The position numbers and the translations under genes are program-made. The notes under the pieces are model-generated. The model was given only the letters and a program-made list of their open reading frames with translations. It had not been told where the DNA came from and made no database searches. A stretch of DNA of 64,000 bases from Microbacteriaceae bacterium PS02343 (GTDB lineage Bacteria > Actinomycetota > Actinomycetes > Actinomycetales > Microbacteriaceae): the NCBI GenBank assembly GCA_029959365.1, contig JASCOA010000001.1, forward strand, positions 124,001 through 188,000, given 5' to 3'. Shown here in pieces: positions 53,421-62,096 of this stretch. Numbering within the stretch: the first letter of the stretch is position 1; the number at the start of each line of letters is the position of its first letter.

Positions 53421-54119
53421 ATGAGCGGCACCCCCGAATCCGAGCTCTTCGCCCGTCTCGTCGACCTCGGGGCGCTGCTGGCCTACGAGCACCGGCTGCA
53501 GCTGGACGAGGTGCTCGGCGAGACCGCCTTCGCGGCCGACGTCGTCGAGGGCACCCTGCGGCTCGAGGGCACCGTCGGGCGCTCGATCGAGACGCAGCTG
53601 CACCTGCTGGGCACCGCCGCGCCGGGGCCGGCCACCTGGCTCTGGTCCTGGGCCAACCCGGGCGAGCTGCCCGCGCCCGTCTCCCAGCTGGCCCGGCAGC
53701 TGCGCGCCTACGGCGAGGAGCACGGCGTGCCCGAGTTCACCGAGCCGGAGCGGCCGCTCGACGGCGAGAGCACCTGGCGCCGCCTCGGCATCGCGGCCGG
53801 GCTCGCGCTGCGCAGCCCGCGCACCGTCTTCCCCGGCCCGATCGAGGGCGGCACCGTCGCGGTGCTGCTCGTCGACGACGAGCGTCTCGCGCTGCCCGGC
53901 CCCACCGTCGCGCGCACGCTGCGGGTGCTGCGGGAGGGCATCGGCAGCACGGAGCTGCGCTCGCACTCGGCGGCGCTGACCCGCTACGCCCAGGACCGCG
54001 GCATCGAGCTCGACTGGAACGGCGGCGAGCCCGTGCTGCGGCTGCCCGACGGGCGCATCACGGTGCGCCTCGACCACGCGCTGGACCGGATCGCGCAGCT
54101 GACCGGCTCCGCAGCCTGA
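53421..54119 (+). CDS. Hypothetical cytosolic protein
   Basis: 232 aa. No signal peptide or membrane segment. A notable stretch TWLWSWANPGELPAPVSQLARQL (residues 73-95), rich in Trp, precedes helical Ala-rich sequence. I do not recognise the function; Trp-Ser-Trp-Ala-Asn proteins of this size are widespread and uncharacterised. It stands alone between the MATE and DsbA-like genes. Confidence 0.75.
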   Translation: MSGTPESELFARLVDLGALLAYEHRLQLDEVLGETAFAADVVEGTLRLEGTVGRSIETQLHLLGTAAPGPATWLWSWANPGELPAPVSQLARQLRAYGEEHGVPEFTEPERPLDGESTWRRLGIAAGLALRSPRTVFPGPIEGGTVAVLLVDDERLALPGPTVARTLRVLREGIGSTELRSHSAALTRYAQDRGIELDWNGGEPVLRLPDGRITVRLDHALDRIAQLTGSAA

Positions 54120-54183
54120 GCACAGGCCGAGCGACCTACGATCGGGAGCACCCCACCGCCTTCCCGAGAGGAACCCGCCGCGC

Positions 54184-54846
54184 ATGAGCAAGGCCGCCAA
54201 GATCAACATCGCCATCGTCGCGGGCCTCGTGCTGCTGCTCGGAGCGGTGATCGCGGTGATCGTGGCCGTCAGCGGCGCGAATCAGCAGCCTGCGGCATCC
54301 GGCGACCTCGACCCGGCGCTCATCGAGAACGCCGACTCCCACGTGCTGACCGACCCGGCCGATGCGCAGGTCACCGTCGTCGAGTTCCTCGACTTCCAGT
54401 GCCCCGGCTGCGGCGACCTCGAGCCCACGATGCAGGAGCTGCGCGCCGACCTCGGCGACGAGGTGCGCTTCGTCGTGCGCAACTTCCCGCTCATCGACAT
54501 CCACCCCAACGCCGTCGACGCGGCGATCGCCGCCGAGGCCGCCGCCGACCAGGACGCGTACGCGGAGATGCACGACGCGCTCTTCGCGAACCAGGACGAG
54601 TGGACCGGCCTCGACGACGCCACCGACTACTTCCGCGACCTCGCCGACGAGCTCGGTCTCGACCTCGACGCCTACGACGCCGCGGTCGCCGACCCGGCCA
54701 CCGAGGAGCGGGTCATGGCCGACCGCTCCGACGCTCTCGAACTGGGCCTGCAGGGCACGCCGAGCATCATCGTCGACGGTCAGCTGGTGCGGCTGCAGCA
54801 GCTCAGCGACGTGCGCACGGCCATCGAGGCGGCGCTCGCGGAGTAA
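54184..54846 (+). CDS. Membrane-anchored DsbA-like thiol oxidoreductase
   Basis: 220 aa. N-terminal signal anchor (residues 9-31), then a thioredoxin fold with a helical insert; redox motif CPGC in VVEFLDFQCPGCGDLEP near residue 75, cis-Pro in LQGTPSIIVDG. Outside the membrane it probably makes or repairs disulfides. AGAGGAAC lies 11 nt before the ATG, so it is not leaderless. Confidence 0.92.
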   Translation: MSKAAKINIAIVAGLVLLLGAVIAVIVAVSGANQQPAASGDLDPALIENADSHVLTDPADAQVTVVEFLDFQCPGCGDLEPTMQELRADLGDEVRFVVRNFPLIDIHPNAVDAAIAAEAAADQDAYAEMHDALFANQDEWTGLDDATDYFRDLADELGLDLDAYDAAVADPATEERVMADRSDALELGLQGTPSIIVDGQLVRLQQLSDVRTAIEAALAE

Positions 54847-54885
54847 TCCTCCGCTGCTTCCAGGTCTCGCGTCGGGCGTCGCGCC

Positions 54886-54891
54886 TAGGCT
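54886..54891 (+). promoter_or_regulatory. -10 hexamer TAGGCT, leaderless M13 gene
   Basis: Ends 6 nt before the ATG at 54898. Confidence 0.5.
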
Positions 54892-54897
54892 GGCCGC

Positions 54898-56859
54898 ATG
54901 AGCGACCTCCTCCCCGCCGGCATCGATCGCGACGAGCTCGACGCGGAGGTGCGCCCGCAGGACGACCTCTTCCGCCACGTCAACGGCAAGTGGATCGAAC
55001 GCACCGCGATCCCGAGCGACAAGGCGCGCTACGGCGCCTTCTACGCGCTGGCCGAGGAGGCCGAGCAGGCGGTCAAGGCGATCATCCTCGAGTCGCAGTC
55101 GGCGGAGCCCGGCACCGAGGCGCGCAAGATCGGCGACCTCTACGCCTCCTTCATGGACGAGGCGCGCATCGACGCCCTCGGCACCGCGCCCCTGGCGCCG
55201 CTGCTCGCCGAGGTCGACGCGATCGACGACCGCACCTCGCTGCTCGCGACCCTCGGCCGCCTCGAGCGCCAGGGCATCAGCGGCGCCGTGCACCTCTTCG
55301 TCGACAACGACCCGGGGGACCCCGACCGCTACCTCGTCTTCCTGCACCAGGGGGGCCTCTCGCTGCCCGACGAGTCCTACTACCGCGAGGAGTCCTTCGC
55401 GGAGGTGCGCGCGAAGCACCGCAGCCACGTCGAGCGGATGCTGGCCCTCGCCGGCCTGGACGGCGCGGCCGAGCGCGCCGAGCGCATCGTCGCGCTGGAG
55501 CACGTGCTCGCCGCGAGCCACTGGGACAAGGTGCGCGCCCGCGACAGCCAGGCCTCGTACAACCTGCGCGGCTGGGCCGAGGTGCTCGAGGCGACCGCCG
55601 CGGTCGACCTCGACGTCTGGCGCGAGGCCATCGGAGCCCCCGAGCGCGTCTTCGACGAGGTGGTCGTGCGCCAGCCCGAGTACCTCGAAGCGGCCGCCCG
55701 GGCGCTCGCCGAGCAGCCCCTCGAGGCGTGGGCCGACTGGCTGCGCTGGCAGATCGTGCGCGCCTACTCGCCCTACCTGCCGAAGGCGTTCGCCGAGGCG
55801 AACTTCGACTTCTACGGCCGCACGCTCACCGGCACCCCCGAGCAGCGCGTGCGCTGGAAGCGCGGCGTCTCCTTCGTCGAGGGCTCGCTCGGCGAGGCCG
55901 TCGGCAAGGTCTACGTGGAGCGGCACTTCTCGCCGACCGCGAAGGGCGCGATGGACGCGCTGGTCGCGAACCTCATCGAGGCGTACCGCCGCTCGATCGT
56001 GGATCTCGAGTGGATGACCGACGAGACCCGCGAGCGCGCGCTCGAGAAGCTCGGCAAGTTCACCCCCAAGATCGGCTTCCCCGACCGCTGGCGCGACTAC
56101 ACGAACCTCGCCGTCGACGCGGGCGACCTGGTGGGCAACGTGCAGGCGGCGAACGAGTTCGAGTTCCAGCGCGAGCTCGGCAAGATCGGCGGCCCGATCG
56201 ACCGCGACGAGTGGTTCATGACGCCGCAGACGATCAACGCCTACTACAACCCCGGCTTCAACGAGATCGTGTTCCCCGCTGCGATCCTGCAGTACCCGTT
56301 CTTCGACGAGGCGCGGGACGCGGCCGCGAACTACGGCGCGATCGGCGCGGTGATCGGGCACGAGATCGGCCACGGCTTCGACGACCAGGGCTCGCGCTAC
56401 GACGGCGACGGCAGGCTGACGGACTGGTGGACGGATGCGGACCGCGCGGCCTTCGAGCAGCGCACGGCGAGCCTCATCGCCCAGTACGACGCGCTCGCCC
56501 CGGCGCAGACCCCGGAGCACCACGTCAACGGCGCACTGACCATCGGCGAGAACATCGGCGACCTCGGCGGCCTGGGTATCGCCTGGCTCGCGTACCTGAT
56601 CTCGCTCGACGGCGAGGAGCCGCCGGTGATCGACGGGCTGACCGGCGCGCAGCGATTCCTCATCTCCTGGGCGCAGGCCTGGCAGACCAAGGCCCGGGAC
56701 GAGGAGGTCGTCCGGCTGCTCGCGATCGACCCGCACTCGCCGAGCGAGTTCCGCTGCAACCAGATCGTGCGCAACCTGCCCGTCTTCTACGAGGCGTTCG
56801 GGGTGACGGAGCAGGACGCCCTGTGGCTGCCCGCCGACGAGCGGGTCGCCATCTGGTGA
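54898..56859 (+). CDS. M13 family (neprilysin-like) metallopeptidase
   Basis: 653 aa, full-length M13. N-terminal domain, then substrate-binding NAYYNPG, zinc site VIGHEIGHGFDDQGSRYD and GENIGDLGGL (third ligand), and Arg near the end FRCNQIVRNLP. The usual C-terminal CxVW is replaced by a short tail ending AIW. There is no signal peptide or membrane anchor; mycobacterial Zmp1 is also leaderless of a signal. The stop overlaps the next gene (GTGA). Confidence 0.95.
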   Translation: MSDLLPAGIDRDELDAEVRPQDDLFRHVNGKWIERTAIPSDKARYGAFYALAEEAEQAVKAIILESQSAEPGTEARKIGDLYASFMDEARIDALGTAPLAPLLAEVDAIDDRTSLLATLGRLERQGISGAVHLFVDNDPGDPDRYLVFLHQGGLSLPDESYYREESFAEVRAKHRSHVERMLALAGLDGAAERAERIVALEHVLAASHWDKVRARDSQASYNLRGWAEVLEATAAVDLDVWREAIGAPERVFDEVVVRQPEYLEAAARALAEQPLEAWADWLRWQIVRAYSPYLPKAFAEANFDFYGRTLTGTPEQRVRWKRGVSFVEGSLGEAVGKVYVERHFSPTAKGAMDALVANLIEAYRRSIVDLEWMTDETRERALEKLGKFTPKIGFPDRWRDYTNLAVDAGDLVGNVQAANEFEFQRELGKIGGPIDRDEWFMTPQTINAYYNPGFNEIVFPAAILQYPFFDEARDAAANYGAIGAVIGHEIGHGFDDQGSRYDGDGRLTDWWTDADRAAFEQRTASLIAQYDALAPAQTPEHHVNGALTIGENIGDLGGLGIAWLAYLISLDGEEPPVIDGLTGAQRFLISWAQAWQTKARDEEVVRLLAIDPHSPSEFRCNQIVRNLPVFYEAFGVTEQDALWLPADERVAIW

Positions 56860-57770
56860 GCGACGCCACGCCCGCGCTGCGCCGCGACCGTCGCCGGTCG
56901 CGCGACCGCGGGCGCCATCGCGGCGAGGCCTCCCCGGACTTCGCGGTGACCTTCGCGCGCCTCGGTGAGCTCGCCTACACGGGCGCGCAGGTCTCGGCGA
57001 GCGTGCGGGTCGTCGGTCGCACCGCGGAGGACGACCGCTCGCTGCTCGCCGTGGACGACACCGTGGCGATGCCGACGGCCAGCATCGGCAAGGTGCTGCT
57101 GCTCATCGAGGCCGCGGCGCGCATCGGCGAGGGGCGCGTGCCCGGGCTCGGGGTGCTCGATCGCACGGTGGCCGACGCGGCCGCCGACTCGGGCATCTGG
57201 CGCTACCTGCAGGCCTCCTCCCTGCCGACCGCGGACCTCGCGGTGCTCGTCGGTGCGCTCAGCGACAACCTGGCCACCAACGTGCTGCTGCGCGAGATCG
57301 GCCTCGACGCGGTGCGCACCCGGGCGGAGGCGCTCGGGCTGCGGCGCACGGCCCTGCTCGACCGGGTGCGCGACCGTCGCGGCCCGGACGACGCCCCGCA
57401 GCTGTCGGTCGGCAGCACCGCGGAGCTCGCCGGGCTGTTCGCCGCGCTGACCCGCGGTGAGGCCGTCGACCGGCTGACGAGCCACCGGGTGCTCGACTGG
57501 CTGTCGCTGGGGGCGGACCTGTCGATGACCGCATCCGCATTCGGCCTCGATCCGCTCGCCCACACCGGCACCGACCACGGGCTGCGGCTCAGCAACAAGA
57601 CCGGCACCGACGATGGTCTGCGCGCCGAGGCCGGCGTGCTCACCGGGCCTCGCGGTCGTCTCTCGTACGCGATCGCCGTGCGCTTCGAGGACCGCAGCCT
57701 GGGCGACCGGCTGCGGGTGCTCTCCGCGATGCGCACCCTCGGCGAGGAGCTGCTCGAGTACGTGCACTGA
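56856..57770 (+). CDS. Serine hydrolase of the class A beta-lactamase fold
   Basis: 304 aa. SxxK as Ser-Ile-Gly-Lys near residue 76 (TASIGKVLLL), SDN near 133 (LSDNLATN), and KTG near 250 (SNKTGTDDG). These three motifs are those of class A beta-lactamases and PBPs. The N-terminus (residues 1-30) is Arg-rich without a signal peptide, so it is probably cytosolic and not a resistance enzyme. GTG overlaps the M13 stop by 4 nt. Confidence 0.87.
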   Translation: MSDATPALRRDRRRSRDRGRHRGEASPDFAVTFARLGELAYTGAQVSASVRVVGRTAEDDRSLLAVDDTVAMPTASIGKVLLLIEAAARIGEGRVPGLGVLDRTVADAAADSGIWRYLQASSLPTADLAVLVGALSDNLATNVLLREIGLDAVRTRAEALGLRRTALLDRVRDRRGPDDAPQLSVGSTAELAGLFAALTRGEAVDRLTSHRVLDWLSLGADLSMTASAFGLDPLAHTGTDHGLRLSNKTGTDDGLRAEAGVLTGPRGRLSYAIAVRFEDRSLGDRLRVLSAMRTLGEELLEYVH

Positions 57771-57824
57771 GTCCCTGCCTGAGAGCAGGGTGCGTGCTCC
57801 CTGCATCCGCGGAGGGCCCGCCGG

Positions 57825-57830
57825 TACGCT
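57825..57830 (+). promoter_or_regulatory. -10 hexamer TACGCT of the 57.9 kb cluster
   Basis: Lies 27 bp before the ATG at 57858; TTGGAG follows, so this gene has a leader. A hairpin CCCTGC/GCAGGG (57773-57790) precedes it, likely ending the hydrolase mRNA. Confidence 0.4.
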
Positions 57831-57857
57831 GGGGAGCCCGCAACGATTGGAGCCCAC

Positions 57858-58262
57858 ATGCGCGGCAAGCTCATCCTCGTCACCGGCGTCGCCATCGGCT
57901 ACGTGCTCGGCGCGAAGGCCGGACGCGAGCGCTACGAGCAGATCAAGAAGGGCGCTTCGCGGCTCTGGAACGACCCCCGCGTGCAGGGCCCCGTGCAGCA
58001 GGCCGAGGACTTCGCGAAGGACAAGGCCCCCGAGGTCGTCGAGTTCCTCGCGGACGGCGCCAAGAAGATCGTCGTCTCCGCTCGCGGCGCCAGCCGCAAG
58101 GGCGCTGAGAAGGCCGCGGATGCGACCAGCACCGCCGCTTCGAAGGCCAGCACCGCCGCGTCGAAGGCGAAGACAGCGGCCAAGTCGACCGCCCGCAAGA
58201 CCACCGCGAGCAGCAGCACGAGCACCCGCTCGACCGCCGCGAGCACCGCGGACGAGTCCTGA
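57858..58262 (+). CDS. YtxH-like small membrane protein with Ala/Lys/Ser-rich tail
   Basis: 134 aa. Short N-terminal hydrophobic segment (KLILVTGVAIGYVLGAKAGRERYEQI), a helical middle, and a tail from residue 75 made of Ala, Ser, Thr and Lys with repeated SKASTAA and KTAAK-like units, histone-H1-like. Such tails often bind DNA or wall polymers. First of a three-gene cluster with a holin-X-like protein and a DUF3618 protein. Confidence 0.8.
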   Translation: MRGKLILVTGVAIGYVLGAKAGRERYEQIKKGASRLWNDPRVQGPVQQAEDFAKDKAPEVVEFLADGAKKIVVSARGASRKGAEKAADATSTAASKASTAASKAKTAAKSTARKTTASSSTSTRSTAASTADES

Positions 58263-58290
58263 TCCGCGCAGCACGACCGGAGGAGACCCC

Positions 58291-58713
58291 ATGAGCAAGA
58301 GCACGACCGAGGAGCGCCGATCGCTCGGCAGCCTCATCTCGTCGCTGCCCGGCCTCGTGACCGACCTGTTGAAGGCCGAGTTCACCAACCTGCAGCGAGA
58401 GATCGTCGGCAAGCTGAAGGCCATCGGCATCGGCGTCGCCTTCTTCGTCGTCGCGGCGGTGCTCGCCTTCTTCATGCTGGGCGTGCTGCTCGCAGCCGCC
58501 GTGCTCGGCTTCGCGACGATCATGCCGGGCTGGGCGGCCGCGCTCACCGTGGCGGGCATCATCCTGATCGTCATCATCGTGCTCGTGCTGATCGGCGTGA
58601 ACCGGCTCAAGCACGGCGTGCCGCCGGCACCGACCGAGACCATCGAGAGCGTGAAGGACGACGTGCGCGCCCTCAAGGGCCTGCCGAGCTCGAACGCGGA
58701 GGAGACCCGATGA
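58291..58713 (+). CDS. Actinobacterial holin-X-like (phage holin family) membrane protein
   Basis: 140 aa. Cytosolic amphipathic N-terminus LISSLPGLVTDLLKAEFTNLQREI, then two transmembrane helices (about 47-72 and 80-104) and a charged tail. This chromosomal family is named after phage holins but is widespread in Actinobacteria and need not be lytic. GGAGGAG lies 7 nt before the ATG. Overlaps the next gene by 4 nt. Confidence 0.85.
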   Translation: MSKSTTEERRSLGSLISSLPGLVTDLLKAEFTNLQREIVGKLKAIGIGVAFFVVAAVLAFFMLGVLLAAAVLGFATIMPGWAAALTVAGIILIVIIVLVLIGVNRLKHGVPPAPTETIESVKDDVRALKGLPSSNAEETR

Positions 58714-58916
58714 ACGACGCCGTCAAGGCCCGGGCCGAGCTCGAGGCCGTCCTCGACGAGCTCGAGGACCGCATCAACCCGGCGAAGGTCGCCGCGCGCA
58801 CCAACGCCAAGCTGCGCCGCTCGTACCGGCGCAACCCCGGCGCCTGGACGGCCGGCGCCGCCGCGGTCGTCGTCGTGGCCGGAGGGGCGCTGCTCCTGCT
58901 GCTGCGCCGCGGCTGA
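58710..58916 (+). CDS. DUF3618 small membrane protein
   Basis: 68 aa. N-terminal helix RAELEAVLDELEDRINPAKVAART, a basic segment, and one transmembrane helix (residues 48-66). DUF3618 genes usually follow holin-X genes. Starts ATGA on the stop before it. Confidence 0.85.
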   Translation: MNDAVKARAELEAVLDELEDRINPAKVAARTNAKLRRSYRRNPGAWTAGAAAVVVVAGGALLLLLRRG

Positions 58917-59061
58917 TCCGGCCGCGTCGAGAGGAACTCGTTATCCGGCGCGCTTGGACGCGGTGCGCTCCAGGGGAGATGATGGGGGTCATGATCCGTT
59001 CCGCCGCGCCCGCACCACCCGTCCGCAGTTCGCGCGATCGCGTGAGCCTGCGCGGGGACGC

Positions 59062-59832
59062 GTGAGGGCCGGGGCTCCGGCCAAGCCGCTCGCGGGCTGG
59101 AACGTGCTGGTGCCGCGCGGCGGCGCCTGGGGCGACTCGGTCGCCGCGCTGCTGCGCGCGCAGGGCGCCTCGCCCGTCGTCGCGCCGCTGATCAACTTCG
59201 CGGCCGCCGACGACGGCGCCGCGCTCGATTCCGCGCTGCGCGAGCTGGCCGACGGCGCCTTCGACTGGATCACCGTCACGAGCGCCACGACCGTCGACGT
59301 GCTCGCCTCGCTGCGGGCCGTGGTGCCGGAGCGCACCCGCATCGCGGCGGTCGGCGAGACAACCGCCGCGGCGCTCTCGGCTGCCGGCTACCGGGCCGAC
59401 TTCGTGCCGAGCGACGACAACTCCGCCAGCGGCATGCTCCGCGAGTGGGTGGAGCTGCCCTCGAGCGCCGAGCCGCAGCGCATCCTCGCTCTGCGCTCCT
59501 CCATCGCCAAGCCCGTGCTCACCGCGGGCCTGCGGCGCATGGGCAACGACGTCGAGTCGGTCGTCGCCTACCGCACCGTCGGTGTGGCCGCGCCGCAGGG
59601 CGTCGTGCAGCAGGTCGCCGAGGGCGCGCTGCAGGCCATCATGGTGACCTCGGGCAGCGTGGCGGAGCAGGTGCACGCCCAGTTCGGCGAGGTGCCCGAG
59701 CGCACTATCGTCGCCTGCATCGGACCGACGACGGCAGCGGATGCACGCCGATACGGCCTGCGCGTCGACCTCGTCGCCGAGACCCCGGGCGCGCAGTCGC
59801 TCATCGACGCGCTCGTGGCCGCCGCGCGCTGA
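59062..59832 (+). CDS. Uroporphyrinogen-III synthase family protein
   Basis: 256 aa. Two Rossmann-like halves with WNVLVPRGGAWG, WITVTSATTVDVL, IAAVGETTAAAL and VACIGPTTAADA, as in HemD. HemD closes hydroxymethylbilane to uroporphyrinogen III. No other haem genes are near. The GTG at 59062 is the first start that keeps only the conserved domain; longer open sequence upstream lacks similarity. The usual HemD is very divergent, so function is likely but not certain. Confidence 0.75.
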   Translation: MRAGAPAKPLAGWNVLVPRGGAWGDSVAALLRAQGASPVVAPLINFAAADDGAALDSALRELADGAFDWITVTSATTVDVLASLRAVVPERTRIAAVGETTAAALSAAGYRADFVPSDDNSASGMLREWVELPSSAEPQRILALRSSIAKPVLTAGLRRMGNDVESVVAYRTVGVAAPQGVVQQVAEGALQAIMVTSGSVAEQVHAQFGEVPERTIVACIGPTTAADARRYGLRVDLVAETPGAQSLIDALVAAAR

Positions 59833-59898
59833 CGGCACCACGACGCATTCGCGCCGCCGCTCTCCGCTGCGCCCGCGTTCCCGACGCGTCGCGGACGC

Positions 59899-60894
59899 TC
59901 ACGCGCGGACGTCGACGACCGTCCGACCGCGCACGTCGCCGGCGAGGATGCGCTCGGCGAGGTCCGGCGCCTCCGCCAGCGGGATCGTGGTGCTCAGCGA
60001 TCGCAGCAGCGACCGGTCGAGATCGACCGACAGTCGTTCCCAGGCCTCGTGGCGCAGCCCGATCGGCGCCTGCACGGAGTCGATGCCGGCGAGCGTCACC
60101 GCCCGCAGGATGAAGGGCAGCACCGTGGCGGGCAGGTCGGGCCCCTGCGCCAAGCCGCAAGCGGCGACGGCTCCGCCGGCGCGGATCGACGCGAGCGCCC
60201 CGGCGAGGGTCGTGGAGCCGACCGAGTCGATCGCGCCCGTGAAGCGCTCGGAGCGCAGCGGCTTGCCCGGCTCCGACAGCGCGGCGCGGTCGACCACCTC
60301 GGCGGCGCCCAGGTCGCGCAGGTAGCCGGCCAGCGCATCCTCTCGCCCGGTGGAGGCGATCACCCGGCGACCGCTGGCGGACAGCAGGGCGATCGCGATG
60401 GAGCCGACGCCGCCTGCGGCGCCGGTGACGAGCACGTCGCCGCCGAGCACCGAGCCGGGGCCGTAGGGGCTCGTGGCGTCGAGGCGCTCGAGGGCCAGGA
60501 CGCCGAGCATGGCCGTGAAGCCGGCGGTGCCGATGGCCGCGGCCTCCCAGGTGGAGATCGTCTCGGGCAGCCGCAGCAGGTGCTCCGCGTGCACCGCGGC
60601 GACCTCGGTGAGGCCGCCGTCGACGCGCTCGCCGAGGCCGGAGCCGGTGAGCACCACGCGGTCGCCGGGGGTGAAGCCGGAGTGCTCGGAGGTGCGCACG
60701 GTGCCGGCCAGGTCGATGCCCGGCACGAGCGGATGCGCGCGGATCACCCCGGGACGGCCCGCCATCGCGAGCCCGTCCTTGTAGTTGACGCCCGAGTACT
60801 CCACGTCGACGAGCACCTCGCCGCTCGGCTCGGGCCGATCGTCGAGGATCGTGACGATCCGCTCGTCCTGCCGTTCGACCACCAGTGCTCGCAT
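59899..60894 (-). CDS. YhdH/AcuI-family quinone oxidoreductase-like dehydrogenase
   Basis: 331 aa medium-chain dehydrogenase/reductase without zinc ligands. GVNYKDGLAMAG and PGIDLAGTV near the start, and the NADPH-binding VTGAAGGVGSIAIALL, are AcuI/YhdH signatures (acrylyl-CoA reductase). Substrate here is not proven. Confidence 0.88.
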   Translation of the reverse strand: MRALVVERQDERIVTILDDRPEPSGEVLVDVEYSGVNYKDGLAMAGRPGVIRAHPLVPGIDLAGTVRTSEHSGFTPGDRVVLTGSGLGERVDGGLTEVAAVHAEHLLRLPETISTWEAAAIGTAGFTAMLGVLALERLDATSPYGPGSVLGGDVLVTGAAGGVGSIAIALLSASGRRVIASTGREDALAGYLRDLGAAEVVDRAALSEPGKPLRSERFTGAIDSVGSTTLAGALASIRAGGAVAACGLAQGPDLPATVLPFILRAVTLAGIDSVQAPIGLRHEAWERLSVDLDRSLLRSLSTTIPLAEAPDLAERILAGDVRGRTVVDVRA

Positions 60895-60900
60895 GGGGCC

Positions 60901-60906
60901 AGTCTG
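60901..60906 (-). promoter_or_regulatory. -10-like CAGACT, leaderless AcuI-like gene
   Basis: Ends 6 nt before the ATG at 60894. Confidence 0.4.
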
Positions 60907-60923
60907 CGCGCCGTCCCTGCGCG

Positions 60924-61949
60924 CTATCCGAACAGGATGGCGGCCTCGTCGTAGCGCTCGCCGGGAACGGTCTTGAGCTCGCCGAGCGCGTCCTCGAAGC
61001 TGACGTGCACGATGTCGGTGCCGCGCAGGGCGACCATGCGGCCCCAGCGCTGCGCGACGACCGAGTCGATGGCGCTCATGCCGAGACGGGTCGCGAGCAC
61101 GCGGTCGTAGCTCGTCGGGGTGCCGCCGCGCTGGATGTGGCCGAGGGTGGTGTTGCGGGTCTCGATGCCCGTCGCGTCCTCGATCAGCGGGGCGAGCAGG
61201 TCGCCGATGCCGCCGAGGCGGGGGCGGCCGAAGGCGTCGAGGCCGCGCTCGGAGTGCGCGTCGTCCATGGTGTCGAGCTTGAAGCCCTCGGCGACGACGA
61301 CGAGCGGCGAGCGACCGCGCTCCGCGGCCGAGCGCACCCAGTCGGTGATCTGCGCCATGCTCGTCTTGCGCTCGGGGATGAGGATCGCGTGCGCGCCGGC
61401 GGCCATGCCGGAGTGCAGGGCGATCCAGCCGACGTGGCGGCCCATGACCTCCGCCACCATGCAGCGGTGGTGCGAGTCGCCGGTGGTGCGCAGGCGGTCC
61501 ATCGAGTCCGTTGCGATCTGCACGGCGGTGTCGAAGCCGAAGGTGTAGTCGGTGGCGCTGAGGTCGTTGTCGACCGTCTTGGGCACGCCGACGATGTTGA
61601 TGCCCGCATCCGTCAGCCGCTTCGCCGCGGCCAGGGTGCCCTCGCCGCCGATGGCGATGAGCGCGTCGACGCCGTTCCTCTCGAGCACCTCCTGCACGCG
61701 CTCGACGCCGCCGCCCTCGCTGAAGGGGTTGGTGCGACTGGTGCCGAGGATCGTGCCGCCCTGCTTCGAGATGCCCTGGATCTCGTTGCGGGTGAGCGGC
61801 ATGGTGTCGTCATCGACGAGGCCGCGCCAGCCGTCCTTGAAACCGATGAAGTCGAGGCCGTGGATCTCGGTGCCCTTGCGGACCGCGCCGCGGATGACGG
61901 CGTTGAGGCCGGGGCAGTCGCCGCCGGAGGTGAGGATGCCGATGGTCAT
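60924..61949 (-). CDS. pfkA: 6-phosphofructokinase
   Basis: 341 aa. TSGGDCPGLNAVIRG at residue 7, catalytic TVDNDL, and MGRHVGWIALHSG. The position equal to E. coli Gly104 is Gly (GGEG) and that of Gly124 is Lys (PKTVDND), a pair seen in the ATP-using actinobacterial group III enzymes rather than the PPi type (Asp104). Controls glycolytic flux. A CAGGAT hexamer lies 6 nt before the ATG. Confidence 0.94.
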   Translation of the reverse strand: MTIGILTSGGDCPGLNAVIRGAVRKGTEIHGLDFIGFKDGWRGLVDDDTMPLTRNEIQGISKQGGTILGTSRTNPFSEGGGVERVQEVLERNGVDALIAIGGEGTLAAAKRLTDAGINIVGVPKTVDNDLSATDYTFGFDTAVQIATDSMDRLRTTGDSHHRCMVAEVMGRHVGWIALHSGMAAGAHAILIPERKTSMAQITDWVRSAAERGRSPLVVVAEGFKLDTMDDAHSERGLDAFGRPRLGGIGDLLAPLIEDATGIETRNTTLGHIQRGGTPTSYDRVLATRLGMSAIDSVVAQRWGRMVALRGTDIVHVSFEDALGELKTVPGERYDEAAILFG

Positions 61950-61955
61950 GGCATC

Positions 61956-61961
61956 ATCCTG
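61956..61961 (-). promoter_or_regulatory. -10-like CAGGAT, leaderless pfkA
   Basis: Ends 6 nt before the ATG at 61949. Confidence 0.4.
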
Positions 61962-62042
61962 GCGCAAAGTGCTGGACGGCGCGGAGACGGTCGGATGCTG
62001 GATGGGGACCGATACCCGTGGCGAGCGCTTGCCCGGCTTCGC

Positions 62043-62048
62043 TAAGGT
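62043..62048 (+). promoter_or_regulatory. -10 hexamer TAAGGT of DUF4190 gene
   Basis: Lies 48 bp before the ATG at 62097; the leader carries GGAGG and a small hairpin CCCC/GGGG. Confidence 0.4.
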
Positions 62049-62096
62049 CTGGCTGTCCCCACAGCTGGGGGCGTCCATCACGGGAGGGAACCCAAC

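Noticed and set aside
56856-57770. Antibiotic-resistance beta-lactamase
   Set aside because: It lacks a signal peptide and is translationally tied to a peptidase gene; the fold alone does not show drug hydrolysis.
58291-58713. Prophage remnant, because of a holin-like gene
   Set aside because: No other phage gene, integrase or attachment repeat is near; the family is a normal chromosomal one in Actinobacteria.
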